A DNA stretch of 64,000 nucleotides, taken from NCBI RefSeq assembly GCF_002266465.3, contig NZ_CP029427.2, positions 3,970,501-4,034,500 on the forward strand, given 5' to 3'. The translations under genes were made by a program, and so were the position numbers. Under the pieces are notes generated by a model. It did not search any database. It had not been told where the DNA came from and saw nothing but the letters and a program-made list of their open reading frames with translations. Shown piece by piece: positions 24,835 through 36,162 of the stretch (positions are counted from its first letter, which is position 1; the number at the start of each line of letters is the position of its first letter). This stretch comes from Bradyrhizobium symbiodeficiens. Its GTDB lineage: Bacteria > Pseudomonadota > Alphaproteobacteria > Rhizobiales > Xanthobacteraceae.

Positions 24835-25164
24835 ATGACGACCGACGTGACCATCAGTGACCGCGCCGCACGCCGGATTGGGGAGATCCTCAAGGGCGAA
24901 GGCACAGGCGCGATGCTGCGCATCTCGGTCGAGGGTGGCGGCTGCTCGGGCTTCCAGTACAAGTTCGATATCGACCGGGCGCGAACCGACGACGATCTCG
25001 TGATCGAGCAGGACAACGCGGTGGTGCTGGTCGATTCCGCCTCGCAGCCGTTCCTGGCCGGCTCGCAGGTCGATTTCGTCGATGATCTGATCGGCGCCTC
25101 GTTCCGCGTCAACAATCCCAACGCCACCGCGTCCTGCGGCTGCGGCACCAGCTTCTCGATCTGA
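24835..25164 (+). CDS. erpA: A-type iron-sulfur carrier protein ErpA
   Basis: 109-residue scaffold/carrier that delivers Fe-S clusters to client enzymes. The three ligand cysteines are in place: GGGCSGFQY and the C-terminal SCGCGTSFSI. Clients in this window would include dihydroxyacid dehydratase. The start ATG at 24835 lies just right of the island, so insertion may have replaced part of its upstream control region. It converges on the hybrid kinase gene only 6 bases away. Confidence 0.95.
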   Translation: MTTDVTISDRAARRIGEILKGEGTGAMLRISVEGGGCSGFQYKFDIDRARTDDDLVIEQDNAVVLVDSASQPFLAGSQVDFVDDLIGASFRVNNPNATASCGCGTSFSI

Positions 25165-25170
25165 CCGGTA

Positions 25171-27501
<2,331 letters not shown>

Positions 27502-27635
27502 CCGAGGAACCTTTTGACGATCAATGGCCTGCCGCCTGCTTAAGCCGGGTTAATTTTGTGGGAGATTTTGCGGCGTCCTTGACGGGCGCGTTTGCAGTTT
27601 GTTCTAACCATGGCCCCTGCCCGGAGCCCGCCGAC

Positions 27636-28433
27636 ATGACCATCAGAGTTGCCACCTGGAACGTGAACTCGGTCCGGCAGCGGATCGACCTTCTCCTGAC
27701 CTGGCTGAAGGAATGCCAGCCGGACATCGTCTGCCTGCAGGAGATCAAATGCGTCGACGAGGCCTTCCCGCGGCTGGAGATCGAGGCGCTCGGCTACAAC
27801 GTGGTCACGCACGGGCAGAAGACGTTCAACGGCGTTGCCCTGCTCTCCAAGCTCCGGTTCGACGAGACCAAGTCGGGACTGGCCGGCGACGATGAGGATG
27901 CCCACGCCCGTTTCCTCGAAGGCGTGGTGACGCTGAAGTCTGGCGTGCTGCGCATCGCGTGCCTTTACCTGCCCAACGGCAATCCGGTCGGGACCGAGAA
28001 ATATCCCTACAAGCTCAAATGGATGTCCCGGCTTCTTGAATATTCGAAGGAGCGCCTCAAGACCGAGGAGCCGCTGATCCTCGCAGGCGACTTCAACGTG
28101 ATCCCGCACGCCCGCGACGTCCACAATCCCGCCGCCTGGACCGAGGACGCCCTGTTCAAGCCCGAGACGCGGGAGAGCTTCCAGTCCCTGCTCGGCCTCG
28201 GCCTGACCGACGCCCTGCGGGCCGTGACCGACGAGCCGGGCCTCTACACGTTCTGGGATTATCAGGCCGGCGCCTGGCAGAAGAATCAGGGCCTGCGGAT
28301 CGATCATCTGCTGCTGTCGCCGCAGGCCAGCGACCGGCTCGCCAATGTCGGCATCGACAGCTATGTGCGGGCCTGGGAGAAGCCGTCGGACCACGTACCG
28401 GTGTGGGCGGATCTGGATCTGGAGGCGGCGTGA
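27636..28433 (+). CDS. xthA: Exodeoxyribonuclease III
   Basis: AP endonuclease and 3'-5' exonuclease of base-excision repair. I start at the ATG at 27636 (MTIRVATWNVNSVRQR), the standard N-terminus, giving 265 residues; the frame is open 78 bases upstream without conservation. Active-site motifs: TWNVNS, CLQEIK (metal Glu), GDFNVIPHARD (Asp/Asn pair) and the C-terminal RIDHLLLSP and SDHVPVW. A palindromic repeat separates its 3' end from the convergent ExoR-like gene. Confidence 0.96.
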   Translation: MTIRVATWNVNSVRQRIDLLLTWLKECQPDIVCLQEIKCVDEAFPRLEIEALGYNVVTHGQKTFNGVALLSKLRFDETKSGLAGDDEDAHARFLEGVVTLKSGVLRIACLYLPNGNPVGTEKYPYKLKWMSRLLEYSKERLKTEEPLILAGDFNVIPHARDVHNPAAWTEDALFKPETRESFQSLLGLGLTDALRAVTDEPGLYTFWDYQAGAWQKNQGLRIDHLLLSPQASDRLANVGIDSYVRAWEKPSDHVPVWADLDLEAA

Positions 28434-28446
28434 ACGGAAGCTTGAT

Positions 28447-28476
28447 GGGCGGATTACGCCTTCGGCCAATCCGCCC
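28447..28476. repeat. Palindromic repeat (family B) between convergent genes
   Basis: Perfect 9-base inverted repeat GGGCGGATT/AATCCGCCC around a 12-base loop. It is a familiar motif of Bradyrhizobium-type intergenic DNA and is well placed to act as a bidirectional terminator for xthA and the ExoR-like gene. Confidence 0.7.
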
Positions 28477-28497
28477 TACGACACTGGAATCGGGGTT

Positions 28498-29325
28498 TTA
28501 ATCCCGGCGGCCCTGCACCCACTGCTCCAGCATCTGCAGGCACATGGCGCGGTCGTCGTCGGAGGCCTTGGCGAGGGCGCGGTTGTAGTTTTCCTTGATC
28601 CAGGTCTCTTCCGCGCCGGCGCTGTCACGCGCCAGCGTCAGCCACATCAGGCCGCGCGCGGCCTGCCGCGGCAGGCGGTCGCCGTTGAACAGCATCTGGC
28701 CGAGCAGTGCCTGGGCCTGATGCTGGCCCTTCTGCGCGGCAAGGCCGAGCCAGCGCGCGCCGTACCGGAAATCCTCGCGCGAGGCGTCCGGCGTCTTCAG
28801 GTAGAGCCGGGCGAGATCGTATTGCGCGTCGGCATTGCCGAAATAGGACGCCGCATAGGAGAACATCTCCCGCGCCCGATCCGGATCCGATTTGATCTTC
28901 GAGTTCGGGATGCCGCTGAGATAATAGCGGCCGAGCGCGACGAAGGCGTTGGCCACGATCTGCGCCTGCGGCGCCGACGGGCTGTCCTCGGCATGCGCAT
29001 TGGCGATCCGGCTGAAATATTCGAAGGCGCGCAGATCGTCCTGGGCGACGCCGTCGCCATTGGCGTACATGCGGCCGAGCTTCCACTGCGCGATGGGGTG
29101 ACCACCCTCGGCGGCATATTGCAGCGCGCTGAGCGAGGTCTCCTGAGGCACGGCCGCCGGCGCGACCTTGCCGCGCACTCCACCCGTGACATTGGGCAAG
29201 GCGGTCACGACCGGGATGGTGGCGTCCTTCGGGTTGACCGGCGCGCCGTCGAAGGCAAGCGCCGGCGCGGCCAGCGCACTGGCCCCCAACACAAACGCAA
29301 CAATGGCACGCCTAGATGTCCGCAT
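28498..29325 (-). CDS. ExoR-like periplasmic Sel1-repeat protein
   Basis: 275 residues with a clear Sec signal peptide (RRAIVAFVLGASALAAPALA) followed by Sel1/TPR-like repeats: ALQYAAEGGHPIAQWKLGRMYANGDGV, AFVALGRYYLSG, MFSYAASYFGNADAQYDLARLY, ARWLGLAAQKGQHQAQALLG. Length and repeat order match rhizobial ExoR, the periplasmic inhibitor of the ExoS-ChvI two-component system controlling succinoglycan, motility and symbiosis. The start overlaps the 3' end of ilvD by 14 bases, implying coupling. Orthology to ExoR is inferred from recall of the family; no exoS/chvI genes are nearby. Confidence 0.85.
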   Translation of the reverse strand: MRTSRRAIVAFVLGASALAAPALAFDGAPVNPKDATIPVVTALPNVTGGVRGKVAPAAVPQETSLSALQYAAEGGHPIAQWKLGRMYANGDGVAQDDLRAFEYFSRIANAHAEDSPSAPQAQIVANAFVALGRYYLSGIPNSKIKSDPDRAREMFSYAASYFGNADAQYDLARLYLKTPDASREDFRYGARWLGLAAQKGQHQAQALLGQMLFNGDRLPRQAARGLMWLTLARDSAGAEETWIKENYNRALAKASDDDRAMCLQMLEQWVQGRRD

Positions 29326-31036
29326 AACACTGTTTCTCGTGCGCGCCGCCCGGATGGGTCACTGCCCCCCCGACCGCTGGTCCAACCTGTTGAGCATATT
29401 TCCAGAGCGCACCTGATGTGTGGTTAGTCGCGCGAGCGCTCCACTTGGTCTTGCGCTGGGCGAGCTCGGCGTCGCTCAATTTTACGTTAAGGGTACCGGC
29501 GACCGCGTCGATCTCGATGATGTCGCCGTCCTCGAGCAGCCCGATCGGGCCGCCAATGGCCGCCTCGGGCCCGACATGGCCGATGCAGAAGCCGCGGGTG
29601 GCGCCGGAGAAACGGCCGTCGGTGATGAGCGCGATCTTGCCGCCCATGCCCTGGCCGGTCAGCGCCGCGGTGGTCTGGAGCATTTCCCGCATGCCGGGAC
29701 CGCCCTTGGGCCCCTCGTAGCGGATCACGATGACTTCGCCTTCGCGGTAGGTGCGCTTCTGGACCGCCTCGAAAGCATCCTCCTCACGGTCGAAGCACCT
29801 GGCCGGACCGGTGAACCTGAGGTTGGACATTCCCGCGACTTTCACGATCGCACCTTCTGGCGCCAGATTGCCCTTCAGACCGACCACGCCGCCAGTGACG
29901 GTGATGGGCTTGTCTGCCGGGTGCACCACGTCCTGGTGCGGATTCCATTTCACGCTCTTGAGGTTTTCGGCGATCGTGCGGCCCGTGACGGTAAGGCAAT
30001 CACCGTGCAGGAAGCCATTGTCGAGCAGCGTCTTCATCAGAAGCGGTATGCCACCTACTTCAAACATGTCTTTGGCGACATAACGGCCACCCGGCTTCAA
30101 ATCCGCGACATATGGTGTCTTTTTGAAGATTTCGGCGACGTCGAACAGGTCGAACTTGATGCCGCACTCATGCGCGATCGCCGGCAGGTGCAGCGCAGCA
30201 TTCGTCGAGCCGCCGGACGCGGCAACCACGGCGGCGGCATTCTCCAGCGCCTTGAGGGTCACGATGTCGCGCGGCCGGATGTTCTGGGCGATCAGGTCCA
30301 TGACCTTCTCGCCCGCGGTCATGCAGAAGGCATCGCGGATTTCGTAGGGTGCCGGAGCACCGGCCGAGTAAGGCAGCGCAAGGCCGATCGCCTCGGAGAC
30401 GGTCGCCATGGTGTTGGCGGTGAACTGCGCGCCGCAGGCGCCCGCCGAGGGGCACGCCACGCGCTCGATCTCGTCGAGGTCCTCGTCCGACATGGCGCCG
30501 ACCGAGTGCTTGCCGACGGCCTCGAACATGTCCTGCACGGTGACCTGCTGCCCGCGGAACGTGCCGGGCAGGATCGAGCCGCCATAGATAAAGATCGAGG
30601 GGACGTTGAGACGGACCATCGCCATCATCATGCCCGGCAGCGACTTGTCGCAGCCGGCGAGCCCGACGAGCGCGTCATAGGCATGGCCGCGCACGGTCAA
30701 CTCGACCGAATCGGCGATGCATTCGCGCGACGGCAGCGAGGAGCGCATGCCGTCATGGCCCATGGCGATGCCGTCGGTCACGGTGATGGTGCAGAATTCG
30801 CGCGGCGTGCCGCCGGCGGACGCCACGCCCTTCTTCACAGCCTGGGCCTGGCGCATCAGGGAAATGTTGCAGGGCGCGGCCTCGTTCCAGCAGGAAGCGA
30901 CACCGACGAAGGGCTGGTGGATCTGCGCGGTGGTCAGACCCATGGCGTAGAAGTAGGAGCGATGGGGCGCGCGCGTTGGCCCTTCCGTCACGTGACGGCT
31001 CGGCAGCCTCTGCTTGATGTCGGTCTTCGCGTCCAT
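29312..31036 (-). CDS. ilvD: Dihydroxy-acid dehydratase
   Basis: Fe-S enzyme of valine, leucine and isoleucine synthesis that dehydrates 2,3-dihydroxy acids to 2-keto acids. 574 residues, the common length. Signatures: GLAGCDKSLPGMMMAMVR and PSAGACGAQFTANTMATV (cluster cysteines), with VGPEAAIGGPIGLLEDGD near the end. The first gene of a two-gene unit with the overlapping ExoR-like gene. Cluster assembly may depend on the ErpA encoded 4 kb away. Confidence 0.96.
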   Translation of the reverse strand: MDAKTDIKQRLPSRHVTEGPTRAPHRSYFYAMGLTTAQIHQPFVGVASCWNEAAPCNISLMRQAQAVKKGVASAGGTPREFCTITVTDGIAMGHDGMRSSLPSRECIADSVELTVRGHAYDALVGLAGCDKSLPGMMMAMVRLNVPSIFIYGGSILPGTFRGQQVTVQDMFEAVGKHSVGAMSDEDLDEIERVACPSAGACGAQFTANTMATVSEAIGLALPYSAGAPAPYEIRDAFCMTAGEKVMDLIAQNIRPRDIVTLKALENAAAVVAASGGSTNAALHLPAIAHECGIKFDLFDVAEIFKKTPYVADLKPGGRYVAKDMFEVGGIPLLMKTLLDNGFLHGDCLTVTGRTIAENLKSVKWNPHQDVVHPADKPITVTGGVVGLKGNLAPEGAIVKVAGMSNLRFTGPARCFDREEDAFEAVQKRTYREGEVIVIRYEGPKGGPGMREMLQTTAALTGQGMGGKIALITDGRFSGATRGFCIGHVGPEAAIGGPIGLLEDGDIIEIDAVAGTLNVKLSDAELAQRKTKWSARATNHTSGALWKYAQQVGPAVGGAVTHPGGAHEKQCYADI

Positions 31037-31569
31037 CGCAAACCAGTTTCCCCGGTGAACCCTTTCAGACCCGAAAAATCAGAGCCAAGATTTGAATCGA
31101 CCTTGGGATTTCTCGTCGCCCTCGAAGATCGCCGCTGCCCTAAAACATTAGAGTGATTTTATTCATGTTCGGGTGTGGCCAAAAAGCGGCGGCGATGCGA
31201 ACGGCCGGTAATGAAGGTTAAATCCGGAATGAGTGTTGCGGGGACACCACAATCGTTACCCGGAAGACACGAGTCGAACTACCGCAATACCCTCGTTGGG
31301 AGGGCCCACCACAACCTCAGATTTTGTTTCGGCAATTCACCTCCGAGTTTGCTCCACGACACGGTGACCGCGCGGCTGAGTCGGGCGCGCTCCCCTCACG
31401 AATGGCTTTCGCCTGGCGTCCCGGACAAGCCGCAACGCGCGAGCGGAGCGGCAGGGCCTGGACCAGAAAGGCGAAAGGCTGCGAAGCGGATGGATAGGCC
31501 CCGGCTCTGCAGCGCACCGTCGAACCGGACGATCCGCTGAGGCGGCAAATTGGTTCTCCAATTATCGCT

Positions 31570-31688
31570 GTCATTCCCCGCGCAGGCGGGGAATCCAGTA
31601 CGCCGCGGCTTCTCAGTTCAATCACTGCCGTCTTGGAGTACTGGATCGCCCGCCCCTGTGCGCAAGCGCGCACAAGGCGGGCGATGAC
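31570..31688. repeat. Palindromic repeat (family A variant)
   Basis: GTCATTCCCCGC...GGAATCCAGTAC on the left mirrors GTACTGGAT...GGCGGGCGATGAC on the right, about 120 bases in all, with an inner hairpin TGTGCGCAAGCGCGCACA. Same architecture as the elements at 1122 and 47701, but with a different arm sequence. Confidence 0.7.
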
Positions 31689-32369
31689 GCTGAGTGTGTG
31701 GCTGCAGACACGCCTTCGCAATCTCGCGGCGCGTTTCGCCCGAGCTTTGCTTGGTCTCGCTACCCTCTGAATCCAAGAGGGCACAGGGAAGGCCGGGTGC
31801 CGGCTGGCACCCGCGGTCCGCTGCGCGAAAAGCACGCGCAAAAAAGACCGCACAGCAGCATACAGGTGTCGCCGATCACTCGGCCTTCCCTGCGCAGTGG
31901 CTGGACGGCTTATGCCGTGATCTCCCGGGAGCCGACCATTCCTTTTGGCCTCCCTCGCCGTTCAAATTGACGATGCCGTCCACCCGGTTGGGCTCGCGCA
32001 CATCTTCGAACAGCTTGACCGTGGCAACGACGGTCAGGACCACACGGTTTTGCCGTACGCACGGCCCGCCATGTCGCCGCAGTATTCCCGGGCCCTGTCG
32101 ACAGAGCCGGAAACTTACGAGCGAGACGAAGCCTGACAGCGCCGTCGTCCGCACGCGGTTACGGACTCACAGGGACTACCCGCCCTGCCCGCACCTCTCG
32201 TGCCGACGCTGCCGCGTCCACCGCAACCCCGGCTCGCGAACATGACGACTTCACGTCGCCCCTCTTGGGTGAGCCGGGATGGGCGACACATACGCCGAAA
32301 CCGAATTTCGGTAAAGTGGAATCTTTTTGCGTGCGTGGATTGACAGAGGGCGACACAGGCAACGGTCAG

Positions 32370-32455
32370 TAGCCCGGATGAGCGCAGCGACATCCGGGAC
32401 AGTGCAAAATGCCGGGCGAGCGGCCCCGGATTACGCTGCGCTCCACCCGGGCTAC
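32370..32455. repeat. Palindromic repeat (family C)
   Basis: TAGCCCGGATGAGCGCAGCG...ATCCGGG and CCCGGATTACGCTGCGCTCC...CCCGGGCTAC form an imperfect inverted repeat of about 86 bases, immediately downstream of the membrane-protein gene that ends at 32472. A terminator role is possible. Confidence 0.7.
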
Positions 32456-32471
32456 GGTCACGATCGTCCGC

Positions 32472-33068
32472 TCAGGCCGACATCGCTCGCTTGGGCCCCG
32501 ACGGATCGACAAGACGCACGATCTCGCAGACGGCAACGAGGCCGGCGAGCCAGACGGCGCAGGTCAGAGCGATGCGCATCACGATGGCGGCGGTGAAGGC
32601 GCCCTCGCTGCCAAGGAACGGCGTCGCGGCGAGCAGCGCGAACTCATAGACGGCAAAGGCGGCGACGAGCGCGATCGCCAGCATCAGCGGCGTGCGGCCC
32701 CGCGGCAGCAGGCCGAGCACCGTCGACGCTGCCGCGGTCGAGAGAAGCGCAGCCGCGCCGATAACAAAGCCCCAGGCAATCGTGCTGGAGTCGACTGGAT
32801 AATGCAGCACGCCGAAACCGATGGTCTGGTTGACGAGCCAGGCGCCCGTGACGACGAGCAGCGCCGGGCGCTGCGGCAGCATCGCCGCGGCAACGACCGC
32901 GAAGGCCGCAAACGGCGTTGCACAGGCGAACGCGAAGCTGGCGAGCGCGCATGAGGCCGTCAGCAGCGCAAAGCAGAACATCGGCGCAAGGCGCGACGCG
33001 ACCGGGTGAAGCCGGAAGCGATCGCCGCGAGACGGCAGGATGCCATGAGCCATGGTGTTGAGAGGCAC
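32472..33068 (-). CDS. Membrane protein in the cobalamin-riboswitch operon
   Basis: 198 residues with about five or six hydrophobic helices (FCFALLTASCALASFAFA; FAAFAVVAAAMLP; GFVIGAAALLSTAAAS; MLAIALVAAFAVYEFALL; IALTCAVWLAGLVAV). It begins 61 bases after the stop of the B12-controlled TonB receptor on the same strand, so it is probably co-regulated by the riboswitch. Size and context recall solitary S-component-like cobalamin transporters such as BtuM, but I cannot place the BtuM-type conserved cysteine (the cysteines here lie near residues 32, 40 and 49). A role in vitamin B12 or corrinoid uptake is inferred. Confidence 0.75.
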   Translation of the reverse strand: MPLNTMAHGILPSRGDRFRLHPVASRLAPMFCFALLTASCALASFAFACATPFAAFAVVAAAMLPQRPALLVVTGAWLVNQTIGFGVLHYPVDSSTIAWGFVIGAAALLSTAAASTVLGLLPRGRTPLMLAIALVAAFAVYEFALLAATPFLGSEGAFTAAIVMRIALTCAVWLAGLVAVCEIVRLVDPSGPKRAMSA

Positions 33069-33129
33069 GGGTGATCTCCTTCTCTTTGAGGTCTAGTACA
33101 TTTGGGCGCGCGTAACAGCCTGACGTAAA

Positions 33130-35367
33130 TCAGAACGTTGCACCGGCCTTGAGCAGATAGGTGCGGCCCGGCAGCGGATAGGCGCTGAAGCGGCCATCCG
33201 TGAAGGTGCTCGCGATGGCGTAGTCGTAGTAGAGCGCATTCAGCACATTGTTGACGCTCAGGGACCAGAAGTAGCGTTCATATCGGCCGCCGAGCTTGAG
33301 ATCGATGGTGCCGTTGGCGGGGATCGGCTTCTGGGTGCCGGCCTGGTCGTTGTCCATGCGCCGTTCGCTCCAGAACCGCGCGGTCGCATCGAGCACCACA
33401 TAGTCCTGCCAGATGTTCCAGGTGACACCCGCACTCGCCGTGTAGCGCGACACCAGCGGCACATCGTTGCCGGCCCAGATGCCTTCGCGGAAGACGGCAC
33501 GGGTATAGGCCACGCCGGAGCGCAACAGCAGGGCGTCGTTGACGCGATAGGACAGGCTGGTCTCCGAACCGTAGCGCCGGGTCGGATCGAGATTGGTGTT
33601 GTAGAACAGGACCGGGCTGAAATGGACCTCGTTGGTGAGATCCATCAGATAAACACTGCTCTGCAGCTGCAACCCGCCGCCCTTGATGCGCAGCCCGCCC
33701 TCGATGTCCTCCGAGGTCTGGGTCTTGAGCTGGAAGGTTTGCGGAATTGAAGCGAAGGTCAGCGGGTCGAAGGACGGCCCCGAGGACAGACGCTCATCGA
33801 CGTCGGGGGTGCGGAAGGCGCGCGCGGCGCGACCGAACAGCGAGACCACGTCATTGAGGCGATGCTCGGCCCCGAGATGCAGCGCATATTGGGTCTCGTT
33901 GCTCGTCAGCGGCAGCGCGCCGATGTCGGCGTTGAACGGCGCGGCCGGATCGAAATTGTCGCGTGCCGCAAGTCCGATGGTCTGCACCCGCGCGCCGTAG
34001 GAGACGTCGGTGGTGGGCGTTATCCCCAAATTGTGCTGGAAATAACCCGCGACCGTCTGCTGCCTGAGGTCGTAATTGTGCCAGGCCGCGAGCCCCTGCC
34101 CGGCGCCGCGGTTCTGTTCAAAGCTGGCATCGTAATAGTCGATGCCGGTCAGGAGCTGCGACGGCATGCCGAGCAGCAGGCTCTTCACGCTGAGCCGCGG
34201 CGTGATCGACCAATTCGTCAGATGGGAGCCAACATAGGTCGACGTGAAGAAGGCAGGAACCGGTGCCGGGCTGGAGAAGAACGCGCTCTGCTGCTTCTTG
34301 TCACGCACGCCGCCATCGACGATGAGATCGACGCCGTTGACCAGGGTCCTGGTAAAGCCCGCAGTCGCGCTGAAACCCTGCTGATTGGCGTAGTTGAACG
34401 GCGTGCTGGTCCCTCGCCGGTTGGCCCTGAGCTCGTCGAGGCCGATCGAGGGATCGACGGTGCGGCCGCCCGGCAGTCGCAGCTCCTGATTGTCGCCGGT
34501 GACAGTGAGAAATGCGGTCAGGCCGGGCGTGGTGTAATTGAGATTGCCGACGGCGTTCTTCTGGGAATAGCGATTGTTATCGCGATAGCCGTCGGTCCTG
34601 ACCGCATTGCCGTAGAACGACGTCGACCACGGACCGGAATTGAGCGAGGTCGAGACATTGCCGAGCCGGGTGTTGAACGAGCCGAAGCCGGCCTCGATGC
34701 GAGCGCTCACGGGCGGTCCGCCGACGCCATTTTTGGTGATGATGTTGATCACGCCGCCGACCGCATTGTCGCCGTAGAGCACCGCACCGGAATTGCCGCG
34801 CGTGACCTCGATGCGCTCGATGGAATCGAGCGGGATGGTGGAGAGGTCCACCTGCGCCATGTCGACGTCGTTCAGCCGCCTGCCATTGACCAGCACCAGC
34901 GTGTTGGCGGTGGCAAAGGCGCCGAAGCCGCGCAGGTCCACGCCGGTCTTGGCAGCGATCGGGCCGCCGTAGAACGTCGTGATCTGGGCGCCGGGAACTT
35001 GCGTCGCGATGATCTCGGCAAGCGTCTGCGATGGCGAATGCGCGATATCCGCGGCCGTGATGACGGTCGTGGCAGCCCCGACGATGCCGCCGTTGCCGGC
35101 GGCAGTTTCACCGCCGGAGCCGGATGAGCCGACGCCATTTCCTGCCGGCGCGACATCCGCGATCGTCTTGCGCCGCGTCGTCTCGCCGTCACCGGTTGCC
35201 CTCGCGCGCGTGCGGTTCTGATCGGAGGGCTGGGTCACTTCGATCGATGGCAGCTGCTCGGCCAGGACCCGCTGGGCAAAGGCGGGAGACAGATCGAACG
35301 AATGGAAGGAAACCGATGCGAGCAGGCCGGCGGCAAGGCGCCTGGCGGCAGGGACGACACGGGACAC
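33130..35367 (-). CDS. TonB-dependent outer-membrane receptor, BtuB-like
   Basis: 745 residues from the GTG at 35367, with GAGG eight bases upstream. A signal peptide (LAAGLLASVSFHSFDLSPAFA) is followed by a plug domain (SQTLAEIIATQVPGAQ, VDLRGFGAFATANTLVLVNGRRLND, IERIEVTRGNSGAVLYGDNAVGGVINIITK) and a 22-strand-type barrel ending in GRTYLLKAGATF with terminal Phe. The usual N-terminal TonB box is not obvious. The upstream cobalamin riboswitch points to vitamin B12 or a cobinamide as substrate. Confidence 0.93.
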   Translation of the reverse strand: MSRVVPAARRLAAGLLASVSFHSFDLSPAFAQRVLAEQLPSIEVTQPSDQNRTRARATGDGETTRRKTIADVAPAGNGVGSSGSGGETAAGNGGIVGAATTVITAADIAHSPSQTLAEIIATQVPGAQITTFYGGPIAAKTGVDLRGFGAFATANTLVLVNGRRLNDVDMAQVDLSTIPLDSIERIEVTRGNSGAVLYGDNAVGGVINIITKNGVGGPPVSARIEAGFGSFNTRLGNVSTSLNSGPWSTSFYGNAVRTDGYRDNNRYSQKNAVGNLNYTTPGLTAFLTVTGDNQELRLPGGRTVDPSIGLDELRANRRGTSTPFNYANQQGFSATAGFTRTLVNGVDLIVDGGVRDKKQQSAFFSSPAPVPAFFTSTYVGSHLTNWSITPRLSVKSLLLGMPSQLLTGIDYYDASFEQNRGAGQGLAAWHNYDLRQQTVAGYFQHNLGITPTTDVSYGARVQTIGLAARDNFDPAAPFNADIGALPLTSNETQYALHLGAEHRLNDVVSLFGRAARAFRTPDVDERLSSGPSFDPLTFASIPQTFQLKTQTSEDIEGGLRIKGGGLQLQSSVYLMDLTNEVHFSPVLFYNTNLDPTRRYGSETSLSYRVNDALLLRSGVAYTRAVFREGIWAGNDVPLVSRYTASAGVTWNIWQDYVVLDATARFWSERRMDNDQAGTQKPIPANGTIDLKLGGRYERYFWSLSVNNVLNALYYDYAIASTFTDGRFSAYPLPGRTYLLKAGATF

Positions 35368-35487
35368 AATTGTAACCTCGGTATGACGTCAGTGGCACGT
35401 CACAGCGAACGAGGTTTCACGGCAGAGCCATGGATTGCTCCGGTGAAGCCGATGTCTGTACTCCCCGACCGACATCTTCGCGTGTGA

Positions 35488-35680
35488 CCACGGCTGACGG
35501 CAGGTCTCCTGGCTCGCGGGTCGTTACCTTGCGTCGCCTTCCCAGGACCGAGTTTCCCAGTGGCATGAGACGAAAGATTCACCGCTTACAGTTGCGGGGG
35601 CAGCCGTGGCGTTGAGACAAATCCTTAGCGTTGGGACGTCCCGCACCACATTCCCTTTTGATCTCCGTGAGGAGAACCGT
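35488..35680 (-). ncRNA. Cobalamin (AdoCbl) riboswitch
   Basis: On the reverse strand the aptamer elements appear in order: GGTTCTCC near 35678, AAAAGGGAATGTGGTGCG, GCTGCCCCCGCAACTGTAAG CGG (B12-box core, near 35600), GCCACTGGGAA, CCTGGGAAGGCG and the closing GAGCCAGGAGACCTGCCGTC (near 35491). It ends about 120 bases before the TonB-receptor start codon. By the known mechanism, adenosylcobalamin binding would lower expression of the receptor and of the membrane protein behind it. Confidence 0.93.
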
Positions 35681-35724
35681 CACCGGTCATTTAGGGGCCA
35701 ACGCCTTGGCGAGTCAATCGACGG

Positions 35725-36162
35725 CTACGCCAGGGAACAGCTCTGCGTGGCCGGAAGCTCGCCGGGGGGAGCGGGTTCGTTCCGCTCCCCCTGCGCCGCC
35801 AGAGCCTGGCGGAGCGCGGTCTCCAGGTCCTGTTGCTGAAACGGCTTCTGCAGGATCGGAACGTGGCGGAAGTCCGCAAGCAGGCTCGCAGGACCGTAAC
35901 CGGTGGCGAACACGTAAGGTATGCCGCGTTCTGCGATACAGCGCGCGACCTCGAAAGTCTGCCGCCCGTTGAGATTGACGTCGAGGACGGCAACGTCATA
36001 CGAGAGCGCAGCCGCCTTCTCGAGCGCGTCATCGACGCGCGAGGCCATGCCCGCGATCTCGCAACCGGCATCGACAAGGGAATCCTCGAGCAGCATCATC
36101 ACCAGCGACTCGTCTTCGACGACGAAGACCCGCTGGCCAGCCAGATCGGTTTCAGGTTTCAT
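35725..36162 (-). CDS. Single-domain response regulator
   Basis: 145 residues, a receiver domain only: FVVEDESLVMMLLEDSL, phospho-acceptor Asp in VAVLDVNLNG, YVFATGYG and the lysine in ILQKPFQ. There is no output domain, so it acts through protein contacts or as a phosphate sink. Its ATG overlaps the stop of the large sensor kinase by 4 bases (ATGA), which marks that kinase as its partner. Confidence 0.93.
   Translation of the reverse strand: MKPETDLAGQRVFVVEDESLVMMLLEDSLVDAGCEIAGMASRVDDALEKAAALSYDVAVLDVNLNGRQTFEVARCIAERGIPYVFATGYGPASLLADFRHVPILQKPFQQQDLETALRQALAAQGERNEPAPPGELPATQSCSLA

Larger units (their letters stand above)
31037..32471. other. 1.4-kb gene-free, repeat-rich region
   Basis: No frame on either strand has a plausible composition; those that exist are Arg/Pro/Ser-rich. 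The stretch from about 31560 to 32360 resembles sequence blocks that recur in Bradyrhizobium genomes and are often annotated as spurious short ORFs (for example the part around the ATGCCGTGATCTCCCGGGAG motif near 31911). It includes two clear palindromic elements listed separately. The first 500 bases should contain the ilvD promoter. Confidence 0.6.

Noticed and set aside
29420..31156. 578-residue plus-strand frame antisense to ilvD
   Set aside because: Composition bias only; ilvD on the other strand has full family motifs.
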